DNA of 64,000 nucleotides, taken from assembly GCF_014174495.1 (NCBI RefSeq), contig NZ_JACJHR010000037.1, positions 1 to 64,000 of the forward strand, in the 5' to 3' direction. The translations under genes were made by a program, and so were the position numbers. Under the pieces are notes generated by a model. It did not search any database. It was not told the DNA's origin and saw nothing but the letters and a program-made list of their open reading frames with translations. Positions 1 through 8,535 of this stretch are shown here, one piece after another. Origin of the DNA: Amycolatopsis echigonensis (lineage in GTDB: Bacteria > Actinomycetota > Actinomycetes > Mycobacteriales > Pseudonocardiaceae). How positions within the stretch are numbered: position 1 is the stretch's first letter; the number at the start of each line of letters is the position of its first letter.

Positions 1-331
1 CCTGCACGGTGAGGACGGAACAGCCCAGGTGCGTGCGGGAGTACGAGCACAGTTCGGCGTTGTAGCCGTACTCCGCACCGGCCAGCTGCGCCGGGCCCTC
101 GAGCTTTTGCGCGGCCAGCCGCGCGGCGAATGCCTCGCCGTGGCACCAGGCCAGCCCGGCCGCTTGGAACATGGGGTTGAGCGCGCCGCCGTTGTACCAG
201 ACGATCTGCTTGCCCTGTTCCCGCGCGGTGAACAGGTCCTCCCAGTAGTCGGCGATCATCTGCCCGCCGACCCGCGTGATGCCGAGCCGGTTCGTCTTGT
301 CCTCGGCGGGCTTTTCCTTGGTTTCGAGCAT
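1..331 (-). CDS. 2-hydroxyacyl-CoA dehydratase, alpha-type subunit (N-terminal part, cut by window edge)
   Basis: Only the first 110 codons lie in the window. The reading starts at an ATG at 331 with AGGAG about 8 nt upstream. The protein begins MLETKEKPAEDKTNRLG and contains VWYNGGALNPMFQAAGLAW, which resembles the N-terminal region of HgdA/BcrC/FldB-type subunits. In that family two related subunits share a [4Fe-4S] cluster and remove water from (R)-2-hydroxyacyl-CoA, or reduce an aromatic-CoA, by a ketyl radical mechanism started by an ATP-dependent activator. It lies 28 bp downstream of the partner subunit at 360-1526, so the two form an operon. No activator ATPase is visible; it could lie beyond the left edge. 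Family assignment is by resemblance; the substrate is unknown. Confidence 0.68.
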   Translation of the reverse strand, partial: MLETKEKPAEDKTNRLGITRVGGQMIADYWEDLFTAREQGKQIVWYNGGALNPMFQAAGLAWCHGEAFAARLAAQKLEGPAQLAGAEYGYNAELCSYSRTHLGCSVLTVQ

Positions 332-359
332 TTCGCAGCTTCTCCTGTCGGCTCGGGCG

Positions 360-1526
360 TCAGACGTGCGCGGGACGGCGCCGGCGGGTGCGTTCCACCA
401 GCGCCTCGATCCGCGTGCGGAAGGACTCGAGCGGGATGCCCTCGTGCTCGGTCTCGATCTGCAGCTGCGGAATGTTCTCCGCGTCAAGCCGCTTGCGCAG
501 TTCCGGGTAGTAGAGCATGTGCGGTTCGCAGAACTTCGGCATCAGGTGGATCACCGCTTCGGCCCCGCTGGCGTGCACGGAGTCGACCAGGTAGCCGTCC
601 CAGTCCACGTCCTGCTGAACCCTGGTGGGACAAGGGATCGCGACGTTGCGCTGGGCGTACCACTCCCCCAGCGCCGCCATCGGGTCGCCGGTCTCCGGCA
701 CGTCCGCGGAGACGTACCGGCGGCCGTGGTACAGGTCGTCGTCGACGACCAGCGCGCCGCTGTCCTCGATCACTTCGAGCAGTTCGCGCCGCGGCGCGTG
801 GCACAGGTGTCCGGACAGGTGCACCCGCACCCGGTCGTCGCGTTCGGACCGCCGCGGCTCGTCCAGCGCCTCGGACAGCAGGGCGTAGTGCTCGCCGGGG
901 TCCATCACCATGCTCGACGCGATGATGTCCTGCAGTTCCACCGGACTGAACGCGGCCTCCCCGGCGCTCCGCTCGTCGAGCAGTCGCCGGATCAGGCGGC
1001 GGTCGCGGTTGTACTCTGCGATGCTTTCGCGCAGCGTGTCCGGGTCGATTTCCTTGCCGGTGAAGGATTCCAGCTCCGTGCGGATGCGCCGCATCATCTC
1101 CGCGACCCGCTCGTCCGCCCACGAGTCGTTCATGGACGAGTTGAGCATGCCCAGGAAGACCGTCTTGTCCGGCTCCAGGGCGCGCACGATGTCGGCCGAG
1201 CCGATCAGCTGGATGCAGTGATCGGCGGTGAACACCGCGTCGTAGACCGAAAACCGGCCGGTGGCCGCCTGGTCGGCGAGATTGCGGGTGTAGCCGCAAT
1301 AGAACTCGGCCAGCAGCGCGCGGCCTTCGGTGACCGGTTCCTGGTCGTCCTGGACGATCACCGGCAGCGCGCCGAGCGCGTGGGCCAGTTCGCGCGGAAA
1401 GTTCATGGGCAGGATCGCCAGCACGGGGCGGCCGGGGTGCGCGCCGCGCCACTGCCCGAGGTAGGCGCGGGGATCGCGGGCCGCCTCGACCAGTCTGGCC
1501 ATCGCCGCCGAAGACGCCTGGGTCAT
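360..1526 (-). CDS. 2-hydroxyacyl-CoA dehydratase family subunit (HgdB/FldC/BcrB-like)
   Basis: The product is 388 residues, typical for one subunit of the family. Family-like stretches are VLAILPMNFPRELAHALGA near residue 35, FYCGYTRNLAD near 75 and VHASGAEAVIHLMPKFCEPH near 325. The cysteines in the second and third are plausible [4Fe-4S] ligands. The ATG at 1526 has GAGAGGAA upstream. It is the first gene of a minus-strand pair with the alpha-type subunit at 1-331 and is divergent from the nitronate monooxygenase gene at 1625. The family is usually oxygen sensitive and known mainly from anaerobes, which is odd beside a P450 operon. A role in reductive or dehydrative steps on an acyl-CoA is inferred only from the family. 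Confidence 0.72.
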   Translation of the reverse strand: MTQASSAAMARLVEAARDPRAYLGQWRGAHPGRPVLAILPMNFPRELAHALGALPVIVQDDQEPVTEGRALLAEFYCGYTRNLADQAATGRFSVYDAVFTADHCIQLIGSADIVRALEPDKTVFLGMLNSSMNDSWADERVAEMMRRIRTELESFTGKEIDPDTLRESIAEYNRDRRLIRRLLDERSAGEAAFSPVELQDIIASSMVMDPGEHYALLSEALDEPRRSERDDRVRVHLSGHLCHAPRRELLEVIEDSGALVVDDDLYHGRRYVSADVPETGDPMAALGEWYAQRNVAIPCPTRVQQDVDWDGYLVDSVHASGAEAVIHLMPKFCEPHMLYYPELRKRLDAENIPQLQIETEHEGIPLESFRTRIEALVERTRRRRPAHV

Positions 1527-1624
1527 CGCTGCGGGTTCCTCTCGTCGGGTCTGTTCGATACTCTACTCCTCACGTGATCCGATCTCAATCCGCGTAAAAC
1601 ATTCATCGTCGAACGGAGCCCGGC

Positions 1625-2668
1625 ATGCCGCCGATCGTCAACCGCTACACCCAGCTCGCCGGTATCGAGCACCCGATCGTCCAGGAAGGCCTCGGCCCCT
1701 TCCGTACCCCGAAACTCGCTGCGGCGGTGTCCAATGCGGGCGGCCTCGGCACGGTGTCGATGCCCGGGATGCCGGAGGACATCGCGGCGGGCGCCCGGAC
1801 GTTCCGCGAGCACATCGAGGAATGCGCCGGGATGACCGAACGCCCGTTCGCCGTGAACATCCCCGTCGGACTTGACAGCAACGGAGACGTGCTTCCCTTC
1901 ACCGACATCTATATCCGGACCGCGCTGGAAGCGCGCGCGGCGGATCCGGAGCTGGCGCGGCGACTGCGCGTGCTGACGACGTCGGCCGGGTTTCCCGGGG
2001 ACTACATCGCCCGGATCAAGGACGCCGGGATGGTCCACCAGCACAAGGTCGGCTCCACCCGCCAGGCAGTGAAGGCCGCCGAAGCCGGGGTCGATGTGGT
2101 CATCGCCGCGGGGTTCGAGATGGGCGGGCACGCGCCGAGCAAGGCCGTGCACAGCTTCGTGCTCGTTCCCAGCGTGACCGAAGCTGTCGACGTGCCGGTC
2201 CTGCTCACTGGCGGAGCGAGGGACGGGCGGGGACTGGCGGCCGCCCTCTCGCTCGGCGCCGAGGGCGTGGCGATGGGCACCCGGTTCATCACCAGCACCG
2301 CCAACTCCGACTGGCACCCCGCCTACCTCCAGGCCCTGCTGGACGCGGAGGAGGGCGACGATGTGGCGTTCGACGGGGTCTACGGCCCCTGCCGCGGCTT
2401 GCGCAACGCGGCGTCACGACGGCTCATCGAGGAAACGCGGCAGGACGACGTGGATCCGGTCGAGATGACGCGGCGGAAGATCGAATCGATGCAGCGAGCA
2501 CAGACCGAGGGCGACACCGAGAACAGCCTGGTGATGACCGGCCAGGTGGCCTCGGCGATCAAGGAGCTCGTCGACGTGGCGGAGTTCGTGCCCCGGATGG
2601 CTGCCGAGGCGGCCGGGATCTTGCGTTCGCTGGCGGCGAGCCTGCCGTCCGCCGTCGGCGCGCTGTAA
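1625..2668 (+). CDS. Nitronate monooxygenase / 2-nitropropane dioxygenase-family flavoprotein
   Basis: The 347-residue protein has the TIM-barrel FMN layout of the NPD family. PIVQEGLGPF near residue 19 and SNAGGLGTVS near 36 are the N-terminal flavin-binding strands. AGFEMGGHAPS near 163 carries the family's Gly-His segment. VLLTGGARDGRGLAAALSLGAEGVAMGTRF at about 197-226 is the phosphate-binding end of the barrel. Characterised members oxidise alkyl nitronates, and others in catabolic clusters act as enoyl reductases. The start is ATG at 1625, preceded by a weak purine stretch (GAACGGAGCCC). It stands alone between a divergent dehydratase pair and a convergent thioesterase. The family call is secure, the substrate is not. 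Confidence 0.85.
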   Translation: MPPIVNRYTQLAGIEHPIVQEGLGPFRTPKLAAAVSNAGGLGTVSMPGMPEDIAAGARTFREHIEECAGMTERPFAVNIPVGLDSNGDVLPFTDIYIRTALEARAADPELARRLRVLTTSAGFPGDYIARIKDAGMVHQHKVGSTRQAVKAAEAGVDVVIAAGFEMGGHAPSKAVHSFVLVPSVTEAVDVPVLLTGGARDGRGLAAALSLGAEGVAMGTRFITSTANSDWHPAYLQALLDAEEGDDVAFDGVYGPCRGLRNAASRRLIEETRQDDVDPVEMTRRKIESMQRAQTEGDTENSLVMTGQVASAIKELVDVAEFVPRMAAEAAGILRSLAASLPSAVGAL

Positions 2669-2672
2669 CCCC

Positions 2673-3485
2673 TCAGCCGGGGCCGTGGTGGTGCGCCGAG
2701 GCGACGATGCATGGCTTCCCGGCTTCGTTGAGCCCCGTCACCTGCGTCACGGCCAGCCTGCGGCCCCGGCTGGTGACCTCCGCGCGGAACGTGGCGACGT
2801 CGCCGACCACGAACGGCCGGAGATAGCTCACGGCCAGCGAGGCCGGAACGAGACCGGACGCCACCGAATCGACCGCCCGGCAGGCCAGGAGTTCGGCCAG
2901 CCACAACGTGACCCCGCCGTGCAGGGTCCGAAGCGGATTGACGAGATCGTCCTCGACGGGCAGCGAGAACCAGGCCCGGCCGTCGACGGCCGGCGCGTCG
3001 CCGAGCACGGCATCGGTGACCTCGGCGACCGATCGGCAGGGACCGGAGAACCCGCCTGTGCCGCCGTCCCGCTGGGGGGTCGCTTCGATGAAGCGCCCCC
3101 ACTGACGGCATCGGGCGACCAGCTGGCCGCCGGAGGAGAACAGCGAACCCTCGGCGAGTCCCGCGCCCGGCGACGCGTGCACGACGCGGGCCTCGGCCGA
3201 CATCCGTGTTCCGTCAGCGGGCAGCGGACCGACGAAATCGAGTGAGATCTCCGTGCTCACCGACCACCGGCCGAGCGGGGCCGAGGAGATGAGCGCATAC
3301 CCGAGCACGTTGTCCGCGAGCACGCCGACAGCCGCCGCGTTCGCGGGCCCTGCCGACCAGGGACCGCTGACCATGGACGCCCGGAAGCCGGTGTCGCTGG
3401 CGCTGAGCTCGTCGACCCCGAACATGATCTCGGGACCGCCGGGCTGGAAGTCATGCCGGTTCTGACACGTGGTCGCCGTGTCCAT
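2673..3485 (-). CDS. Double-hotdog acyl-CoA thioesterase (PaaI/TesB-like)
   Basis: The 270-residue product contains two hotdog-like halves. The first spans about residues 30-130 (ADNVLGYALISSAPLGRWSVSTEI). The second spans about 165-265 and holds NPLRTLHGGVTLWLAE, a PaaI-type helix with its conserved His-Gly-Gly. Such proteins hydrolyse acyl-CoA thioesters and recycle CoA from dead-end intermediates. The gene ends 4 bp from the convergent nitronate monooxygenase and lies 29 bp downstream of the PaaX-type regulator at 3515-4369, with which it is probably co-transcribed. The ATG at 3485 has a weak upstream site; an internal ATG at residue 21 is a possible later start. Confidence 0.72.
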   Translation of the reverse strand: MDTATTCQNRHDFQPGGPEIMFGVDELSASDTGFRASMVSGPWSAGPANAAAVGVLADNVLGYALISSAPLGRWSVSTEISLDFVGPLPADGTRMSAEARVVHASPGAGLAEGSLFSSGGQLVARCRQWGRFIEATPQRDGGTGGFSGPCRSVAEVTDAVLGDAPAVDGRAWFSLPVEDDLVNPLRTLHGGVTLWLAELLACRAVDSVASGLVPASLAVSYLRPFVVGDVATFRAEVTSRGRRLAVTQVTGLNEAGKPCIVASAHHHGPG

Positions 3486-3514
3486 TCACGCTCCTTGAGA
3501 GAATCGCTCGGCGC

Positions 3515-4369
3515 TCAGGCCGTGTTGAGTTCGGCGAAGCGCCGCCGCACGACGGGCGTCCACTCCGCCCGCAGCGCCTCGATGCGCCGGGCGACGCGCC
3601 TGCCGGCCCAATCCGGCAGGATCGCCTCGGGCAGCTGAGGATCGATCCGCGGGAACTCCTGCCATTCGTTCATCAGCCGGAGGTGCGTGAACAGCGTTTC
3701 GTCCTCGGTCTCAGGGCGCAGCGAGTCCATTGCCTGCCACACCTCTTCGTACCGGGTCCGCAGGGCGGCAAGGTCCCAGCCGCGCTCCACGACCTGGTCG
3801 CGAGGGAGGCCGACCGCGTCCAGCGCGCCGGTGAACGCGAACGTGTGCTCCTTCAGTTCGAGCTGTTCGAGCAGCCCGCCGACCTCGCCCGACCGCTCGA
3901 CGTGCGGCGTCAGCCACAGGCCCGGCGCCGGATTCCCGAAGCCCGCCCAGGTCAGGCCCGCGTAGAGCGGCCGGCGCGCGCGGCGCAGCGGCTGCGGGAT
4001 GATCACCCAGAGGGCGAGCCAGGTGCCGTCCCAGCTCGTGTACGGGTCGCTGAGCGAGTACACGCGGCGAGAGCCGGTCTCGAAGATGTGCGCCAGCTTG
4101 TCCGTGAGCGACCAGCGCACTTCCCGCCCGTGGCGTTCCGGCGTGATCCAGCCCGATCCCGACGCCCGGGCGATCGCCTGCCGAGCCGCCTGCTCCTCGA
4201 TGCCCAGCCCGCCGAGGACGCGCACGAGGGTCGACGTCCACACCGGTCCCCCGGTCTGCCACACCAGCTCGCCGAGCGTCGTGATGAGCAGCGAGCGCGC
4301 GCTGCCAGGGGTCAGCACAGCGTCCGCGAACTCGCGCGGCGAGCTTTCGAGCGCCCCGGGGAGCGGCAT
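3515..4369 (-). CDS. PaaX-family transcriptional regulator
   Basis: The 284-residue protein matches the PaaX family in length and layout. An N-terminal winged helix (about residues 20-95) includes SARSLLITTLGELV and QAARQAIARASGSGWI. A central domain contains DGTWLALWVIIPQPLRRARR near residue 115. The C-terminal PaaX domain ends in EFPRIDPQLPEAILPDWAGRRVARRI. PaaX proteins repress aryl-CoA operons and release DNA when the CoA thioester binds, so a CoA ester made by one of the nearby ligases is the likely signal (inference). It is divergent from the ligase at 4632 across a 262-bp region that it may control. The thioesterase lies downstream. Confidence 0.85.
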   Translation of the reverse strand: MPLPGALESSPREFADAVLTPGSARSLLITTLGELVWQTGGPVWTSTLVRVLGGLGIEEQAARQAIARASGSGWITPERHGREVRWSLTDKLAHIFETGSRRVYSLSDPYTSWDGTWLALWVIIPQPLRRARRPLYAGLTWAGFGNPAPGLWLTPHVERSGEVGGLLEQLELKEHTFAFTGALDAVGLPRDQVVERGWDLAALRTRYEEVWQAMDSLRPETEDETLFTHLRLMNEWQEFPRIDPQLPEAILPDWAGRRVARRIEALRAEWTPVVRRRFAELNTA

Positions 4370-4631
4370 GTGCGCCTCCTGCTGATCGTGGACCGGCCTG
4401 TGCGTACTTTACGCGTCCCAGAACCCAGAACGCGGCAACGTAGACAAACGTCACCTCACCCGTGCCCGCTGAACAGGCATCTTCCTCCTCTATCGGCGCG
4501 GCTGATCTACATTCGAAGTAACGCAATCCCCGAACGCGTCATATGATTTTTGGCCAGACCATTTGCAAGGTCGGACCGAATGGGTACACTCCGGTGACCC
4601 GAGTCACACGTCGATACAAGGGAGTACCGCG
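4370..4631. promoter_or_regulatory. Divergent intergenic region between PaaX-type regulator and CoA ligase
   Basis: This 262-bp stretch has no gene. Near its right end it holds two FadR-like operator candidates in tandem. TGGCCAGACCA at 4551-4561 is one mismatch from the TGGTCnGACCA consensus. AGGTCGGACCG at 4568-4578 contains the perfect GGTC-G-GACC dyad. They lie 54-81 bp upstream of the ligase ATG at 4632, compatible with a promoter-overlapping operator. A PaaX operator may also be here, but I could not identify one by eye. Confidence 0.55.
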
Positions 4632-6284
4632 ATGACCGACGCCCGGGTCCTGAAGACTTCGTACTGGCCCGCGGAGCCGGGGGACATCCACGACACGACT
4701 GTCTGCGAAACGCTCCGGCACGCAGCGGCGACCGTGCCGGACCGCCTGGCGCTCGTCGACTGCGTGCCGGACGCTGAAGCGCGCGAAACCTGGACCTACT
4801 CCGAACTGCTGGCGGACGCCGAACGCGTCGCACGGGCCTTGCTGGGCGCGTTCGAGCCGGGCGACCGCATCGCGGTCTGGGCTCCCAACAGCGCCCGGTG
4901 GATCGTTCTGCAGCACGGTGTCGCCTTGGCCGGAATGGTGCTCGTGGCGCTGAATCCGGCCTACCGCGCACGCGAGATGGGCTTCGTACTGAAGCAGTCC
5001 GGGGCCGCTGGGCTGTTCTGCCCGGCCGAGCACCGCGGGTTCGACATGCGCGGCATGCTCCAGGACATCCGGCAGGAGACGCCCGAACTGCGGAAGATCG
5101 TGACGTTCGGCGAATGGGACGCGTTCCTCGCCGGCGGGGACCCGGAGCGCGAACTGCCCGCGGTGGCGCCCGGTGACGTGGTCCAGATCCAGTACACCTC
5201 CGGCACGACCGGCTTCCCCAAGGGTGCGATGCTGCACCACAAAGGTCTCGTGAACGAAGCCAGGCACGTCGCCGAGCGCGCCGGGATGAGCGACGGGGGC
5301 GTCTACGTCAACGCGATGCCGATGTACCACATCGGCGGCGGCGCGGTCACCTCGTTCGGGGCCTGGGCCAAGCGCGGCACGTTCGTGATCCTGCCCGGGT
5401 TCGACCCGGGGCTGCTGCTGGAGGCGTTCGAGACCTACCGCGGCACGCACACCCTCGTCGTGCCGACCATGCTGATCGCGATGCTCGATCACCCCGACCG
5501 CGCACGGCGGGACCTCACCAGCGCGCAGACGATCCTCAGCGGCGCCGCCTCCGTGCCCGCCTCGCTGGTGCACAAGACCCAGCAACTGCTCGGCTGCCAG
5601 TTCTCCATCCTCTTCGGACAGACGGAAACCCACGGCGTGATCAGCCAGACCAGGGTGACCGACGCGCCGGAGGACCAGGCCGAGACGGTCGGGCAGCCGC
5701 TGCCGCGGCTGGAGGTCAAGGTCGCCGACCAGGTCACCGGCGAGCCGGTCGCGCCGGGCGAGACCGGCGAGATCTGCTGTCGCGGCTACCAGACCATGCT
5801 GGGCTACTTCCGGATGGAGGCCGAGACCGCGACCACGATCGACGCCGACGGCTGGCTGCACATGGGCGATCTCGGCTCGATGGACGAGCGCGGGTTCCTC
5901 CGCATCCGCGGCCGGTCGAAGGACATGATCATCCGCGGCGGGCTGAACATCTACCCGGCCGAGATCGAAGCCGCGCTCGGCGATCACCCGGCCATCGAGT
6001 ACGCCGCCGTGATCGGCGTGCCCGATGCCAAGTGGGGCGAGCAGATCGGCGCGGTAGTGACGCTGCGGGACGGCGCCGGACGGCCCTCGCTGGAGGAGCT
6101 GACCACGTATCTGCGCTCGCAGCTCGCGCCGCACAAGACGCCGGTCTACTGGGCTTTCGTCGACGAGATGCCGGCCACGCCCAGCGGGAAGATCCAGAAG
6201 TTCGTGCTGCACAAGCGTTTCGAGGACGGGTCGCTCCGCTTCGACGCGGTCCGCGCGTCGAGCACCGAACCCGTGGCGCCCTGA
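4632..6284 (+). CDS. Acyl-CoA synthetase (AMP-forming), FadD-like
   Basis: The 550-residue enzyme would activate a carboxylic acid to its CoA thioester through an acyl-adenylate. The P-loop YTSGTTGFPKG is at residues 188-198, the A5-type motif is FGQTETHG, the A7/A8 hinge is GDLG followed by GRSKDMIIRGGLNIYPAEIE, and the catalytic lysine lies in SGKIQK near residue 520. ATG at 4632 was chosen because AAGGGAG sits 7 nt upstream; the open frame begins earlier at a TTG at 4563 with no such site. Two FadR-like operators lie just upstream, which groups this gene with the dehydrogenase operons at 33-39 kb. Substrate cannot be read from sequence. Confidence 0.9.
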   Translation: MTDARVLKTSYWPAEPGDIHDTTVCETLRHAAATVPDRLALVDCVPDAEARETWTYSELLADAERVARALLGAFEPGDRIAVWAPNSARWIVLQHGVALAGMVLVALNPAYRAREMGFVLKQSGAAGLFCPAEHRGFDMRGMLQDIRQETPELRKIVTFGEWDAFLAGGDPERELPAVAPGDVVQIQYTSGTTGFPKGAMLHHKGLVNEARHVAERAGMSDGGVYVNAMPMYHIGGGAVTSFGAWAKRGTFVILPGFDPGLLLEAFETYRGTHTLVVPTMLIAMLDHPDRARRDLTSAQTILSGAASVPASLVHKTQQLLGCQFSILFGQTETHGVISQTRVTDAPEDQAETVGQPLPRLEVKVADQVTGEPVAPGETGEICCRGYQTMLGYFRMEAETATTIDADGWLHMGDLGSMDERGFLRIRGRSKDMIIRGGLNIYPAEIEAALGDHPAIEYAAVIGVPDAKWGEQIGAVVTLRDGAGRPSLEELTTYLRSQLAPHKTPVYWAFVDEMPATPSGKIQKFVLHKRFEDGSLRFDAVRASSTEPVAP

Positions 6285-6329
6285 TACCGGGCGAGCCCGC
6301 CCCGGCCGTCGCGGATCCGGGATCGCGCG

Positions 6330-8279
6330 TCAGTCCGCGACCGCGGCGGTGCGGATCTCGATGCCGAATTCGTATCCGGCGAACGCGTTCCGCAGCGCTT
6401 GCTCTTCGCCGTCGCCCCGCTGATCGATGGTGAGCACGGCCACCGGCCGCCGCCCGGAATGGTCGACAGCGACCTGGAACCGGGCGGAATCCCCGAGAAC
6501 GTCTGCGGCCACCGCGCCAGCCACCCGCTCGACAATGTCCCGACGCAGCGCGGGCTTCGAGATCTTCCCGACGGGCGTCAGCGGCATCTGGCCGACCACG
6601 ATGATCTCGACGGGCACCGAGGCCCGCTCCTGGATCCGGGTCCGGCAGAATTCGAGCAGTTCGGCCGGGTCCGCGCTCGCCCCTTCGAGGAGCTGCACGT
6701 AGGCGATCGGCAGCTCGCCCTTGAGCGGATCGGGACGGCCGATCGCGGCGGCCAGGTGCACCGCGGGATGCGCCGCGACGGCCTCTTCGACCGGAACCGG
6801 GTCGATGTTGTGCCCGCCCCGGATGATGAGGTCCTTGGCACGCCCGAAAATCCAGACGTACCCGTCCTCGTCGACGGTGCCGAGATCCCCGGTGCTCGCC
6901 CAGCGCCTTCCCTCGCCGAGACCCTGGACGAACAACTCGGCCTGAGGCGCCGGAGCGAGGTAGCCGGGCGTCACGGTGTCGGTGCCGAAGACCAGCAGGC
7001 CCCGCTCCCTTGGTGCGCATTCCCGGACGACCGCATTGTTTTCGTCGACTTCGACGGCCTTGACCCGGACGTGCGGAAGCGGCACTCCGGCGGAGCCGAC
7101 CCGCGGTTCGCGGTCGCCTCCGGGATGCCCGGTCATCGTCCCGTGCACCTCGGTCATGCCCCAGTTTTCCCGCAGCCAGATGCCGAACCGGTCGTGGAAA
7201 GCGCGCACCAGCGCGAGCGGCACCGTGCTGCCGCCGCAATGGAAATCAGTGATGCAGTGCCCTTCCGACGAGGCACCGGGAACGGCGAGAAGCGCGGCCG
7301 CGGTCGTCGGAGTGGCCAGCAGCGAGGTCATCCGGTAGTGCCGGGCGATGTCCCAGAAGTTCGCCACGACGCCCTTGTCCCGGAAGCCGCCGGGGGTAAG
7401 CGTCAGCAACGTCTGCCCGTAAAGGAATGTCCGCAAGCCGAGCGAAAGCGTTCCGCCGCAATGGAAGTTCGGCATCCCGTGCCCGACTACGCCGTCTTGG
7501 CCGGCACCCATCAGCGCCCCGACGTTCCAGGCGACAGTCAGCTAGCCGCGGTGGGTCATCCGCACCAGCTTCGGCGCTCCGGTCGTCCCGCCGGTGGGCA
7601 TCCGCATGACTTCGGCGTCCGGATCGGCGGACGGGGCGAACGTCAGCCTGCCCGCCGGATGCGCCGCGATCGCGGCGGCGCAGTCATGAGGCGAGCCTGG
7701 GGCGTCCACCAGCAGGATCCGCCGCAGCGTCGGCACAGCGGCCCGGAGTCCGGCCAGCCGAACCTGGTCGAACTGGTCCGGAGTGGTGACCAGCGCGGTC
7801 GCACTCGTCGCGTTGAGGATGGCGGCGACAGCGTCCGCTTCGAGGTACGGGTTGACCGGGACCGCGACGCCCGCCGTGGCCGCTCCCCATGTGGCGATCA
7901 TCCCTTCCGGCACCATCGGCAGCAGGATGCCGACCGCGCTCGGAGCTCCTTCCGCCGTCTCGCGGAAGAGGTTGGCCGCTCGCTCGATCGAAGCGACGAA
8001 CTCGCGATAGCTGAGCGTCGTGGGCGGGTCTTCCACGCGGTGCGACCACAGCTGGACGATCGCGGCCTTGTCCGGGTGCTCGGCTGCCGCCGCGCGGATG
8101 GCCTCGTACACGGTCGCGCCCTCGCGCAACGTCTCCGGCTGGTGCGCTTCGATCCGCCGGACATCGGCCGGCGACCGAAGCCGCGCCCTGGCGATCCGCC
8201 CCTCCCCCGGAGCCGCTCCCGGCAACCAGAGGGGATCCGCCTGATCCTGCCCGCTCGGCCGGGATTCTGGCTGTGTCAT
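6330..8279 (-). pseudogene. Acyl-CoA synthetase interrupted by an in-frame amber codon
   Basis: Read from an ATG at 8279 (GAGGAGG about 9 nt upstream), the frame runs 245 codons to the P-loop PTGGTTGAPKLVRMTHRG. It then hits TAG at 7544-7542 and continues in the same frame as a normal ligase C-terminal part to 6330. That part has NWGMTEVHG, STGDLGTVDEDGY, IIRGGHNIDPVPVEE and LTPVGKISKPALR. Total length (about 649 codons) is normal for the family and no other lesion is seen, so the inactivation looks recent, or the stop is a sequencing error. A CAG-to-TAG change would explain it. FadR-like sites lie upstream at 8324-8353. A readthrough product cannot be excluded. Confidence 0.85.
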
Positions 8280-8323
8280 GGGATCGCGCCTCCTCGATCG
8301 CCTGCGCGGCGCCGGACAACGAC

Positions 8324-8353
8324 GGGACCGACCATAACAAAGGACTGACCATA
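8324..8353 (-). promoter_or_regulatory. Tandem FadR-like operator candidates upstream of the broken ligase
   Basis: GGGACCGACCAT (8324-8335) and AGGACTGACCAT (8341-8352) form a direct repeat with a 17-bp period. The second shares the 13-mer AAAGGACTGACCA with the site at 33865. The word GGGACCGACCAT occurs again at 8526-8537, over the start codon of the divergent SDR gene, which may be coincidence or a second control point. Confidence 0.5.
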
Positions 8354-8535
8354 GAAATATAAGACAAACCGGCGACTTGAGTTTTCGGAGCCGTACAGCC
8401 CGCACCCGCAGCAGGTCACTGCTGGGGACAAATCCTCGCCCGAGCAGACTCGATAGTCGACATAACACGCAACTGAGTCTTGTCTCATGTAATATGATCT
8501 TCTACGATGCAGGAAACGAACCGAAGGGACCGACC

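Noticed and set aside
3515..4369. Phenylacetate (paa) catabolic cluster, because of the PaaX-type regulator
   Set aside because: No ring-epoxidase (PaaABCDE) or PaaZ/PaaG genes; PaaX relatives also regulate other CoA-ester pathways.
4563..4631. Earlier TTG start of the first CoA ligase
   Set aside because: It would overlap the candidate operator and has no ribosome-binding site, while ATG 4632 has AAGGGAG at ideal spacing.
7542..7544. Pyrrolysine-encoding UAG
   Set aside because: Nothing in the window suggests pyrrolysine genes and the enzyme family does not use it; nonsense mutation or error is simpler.
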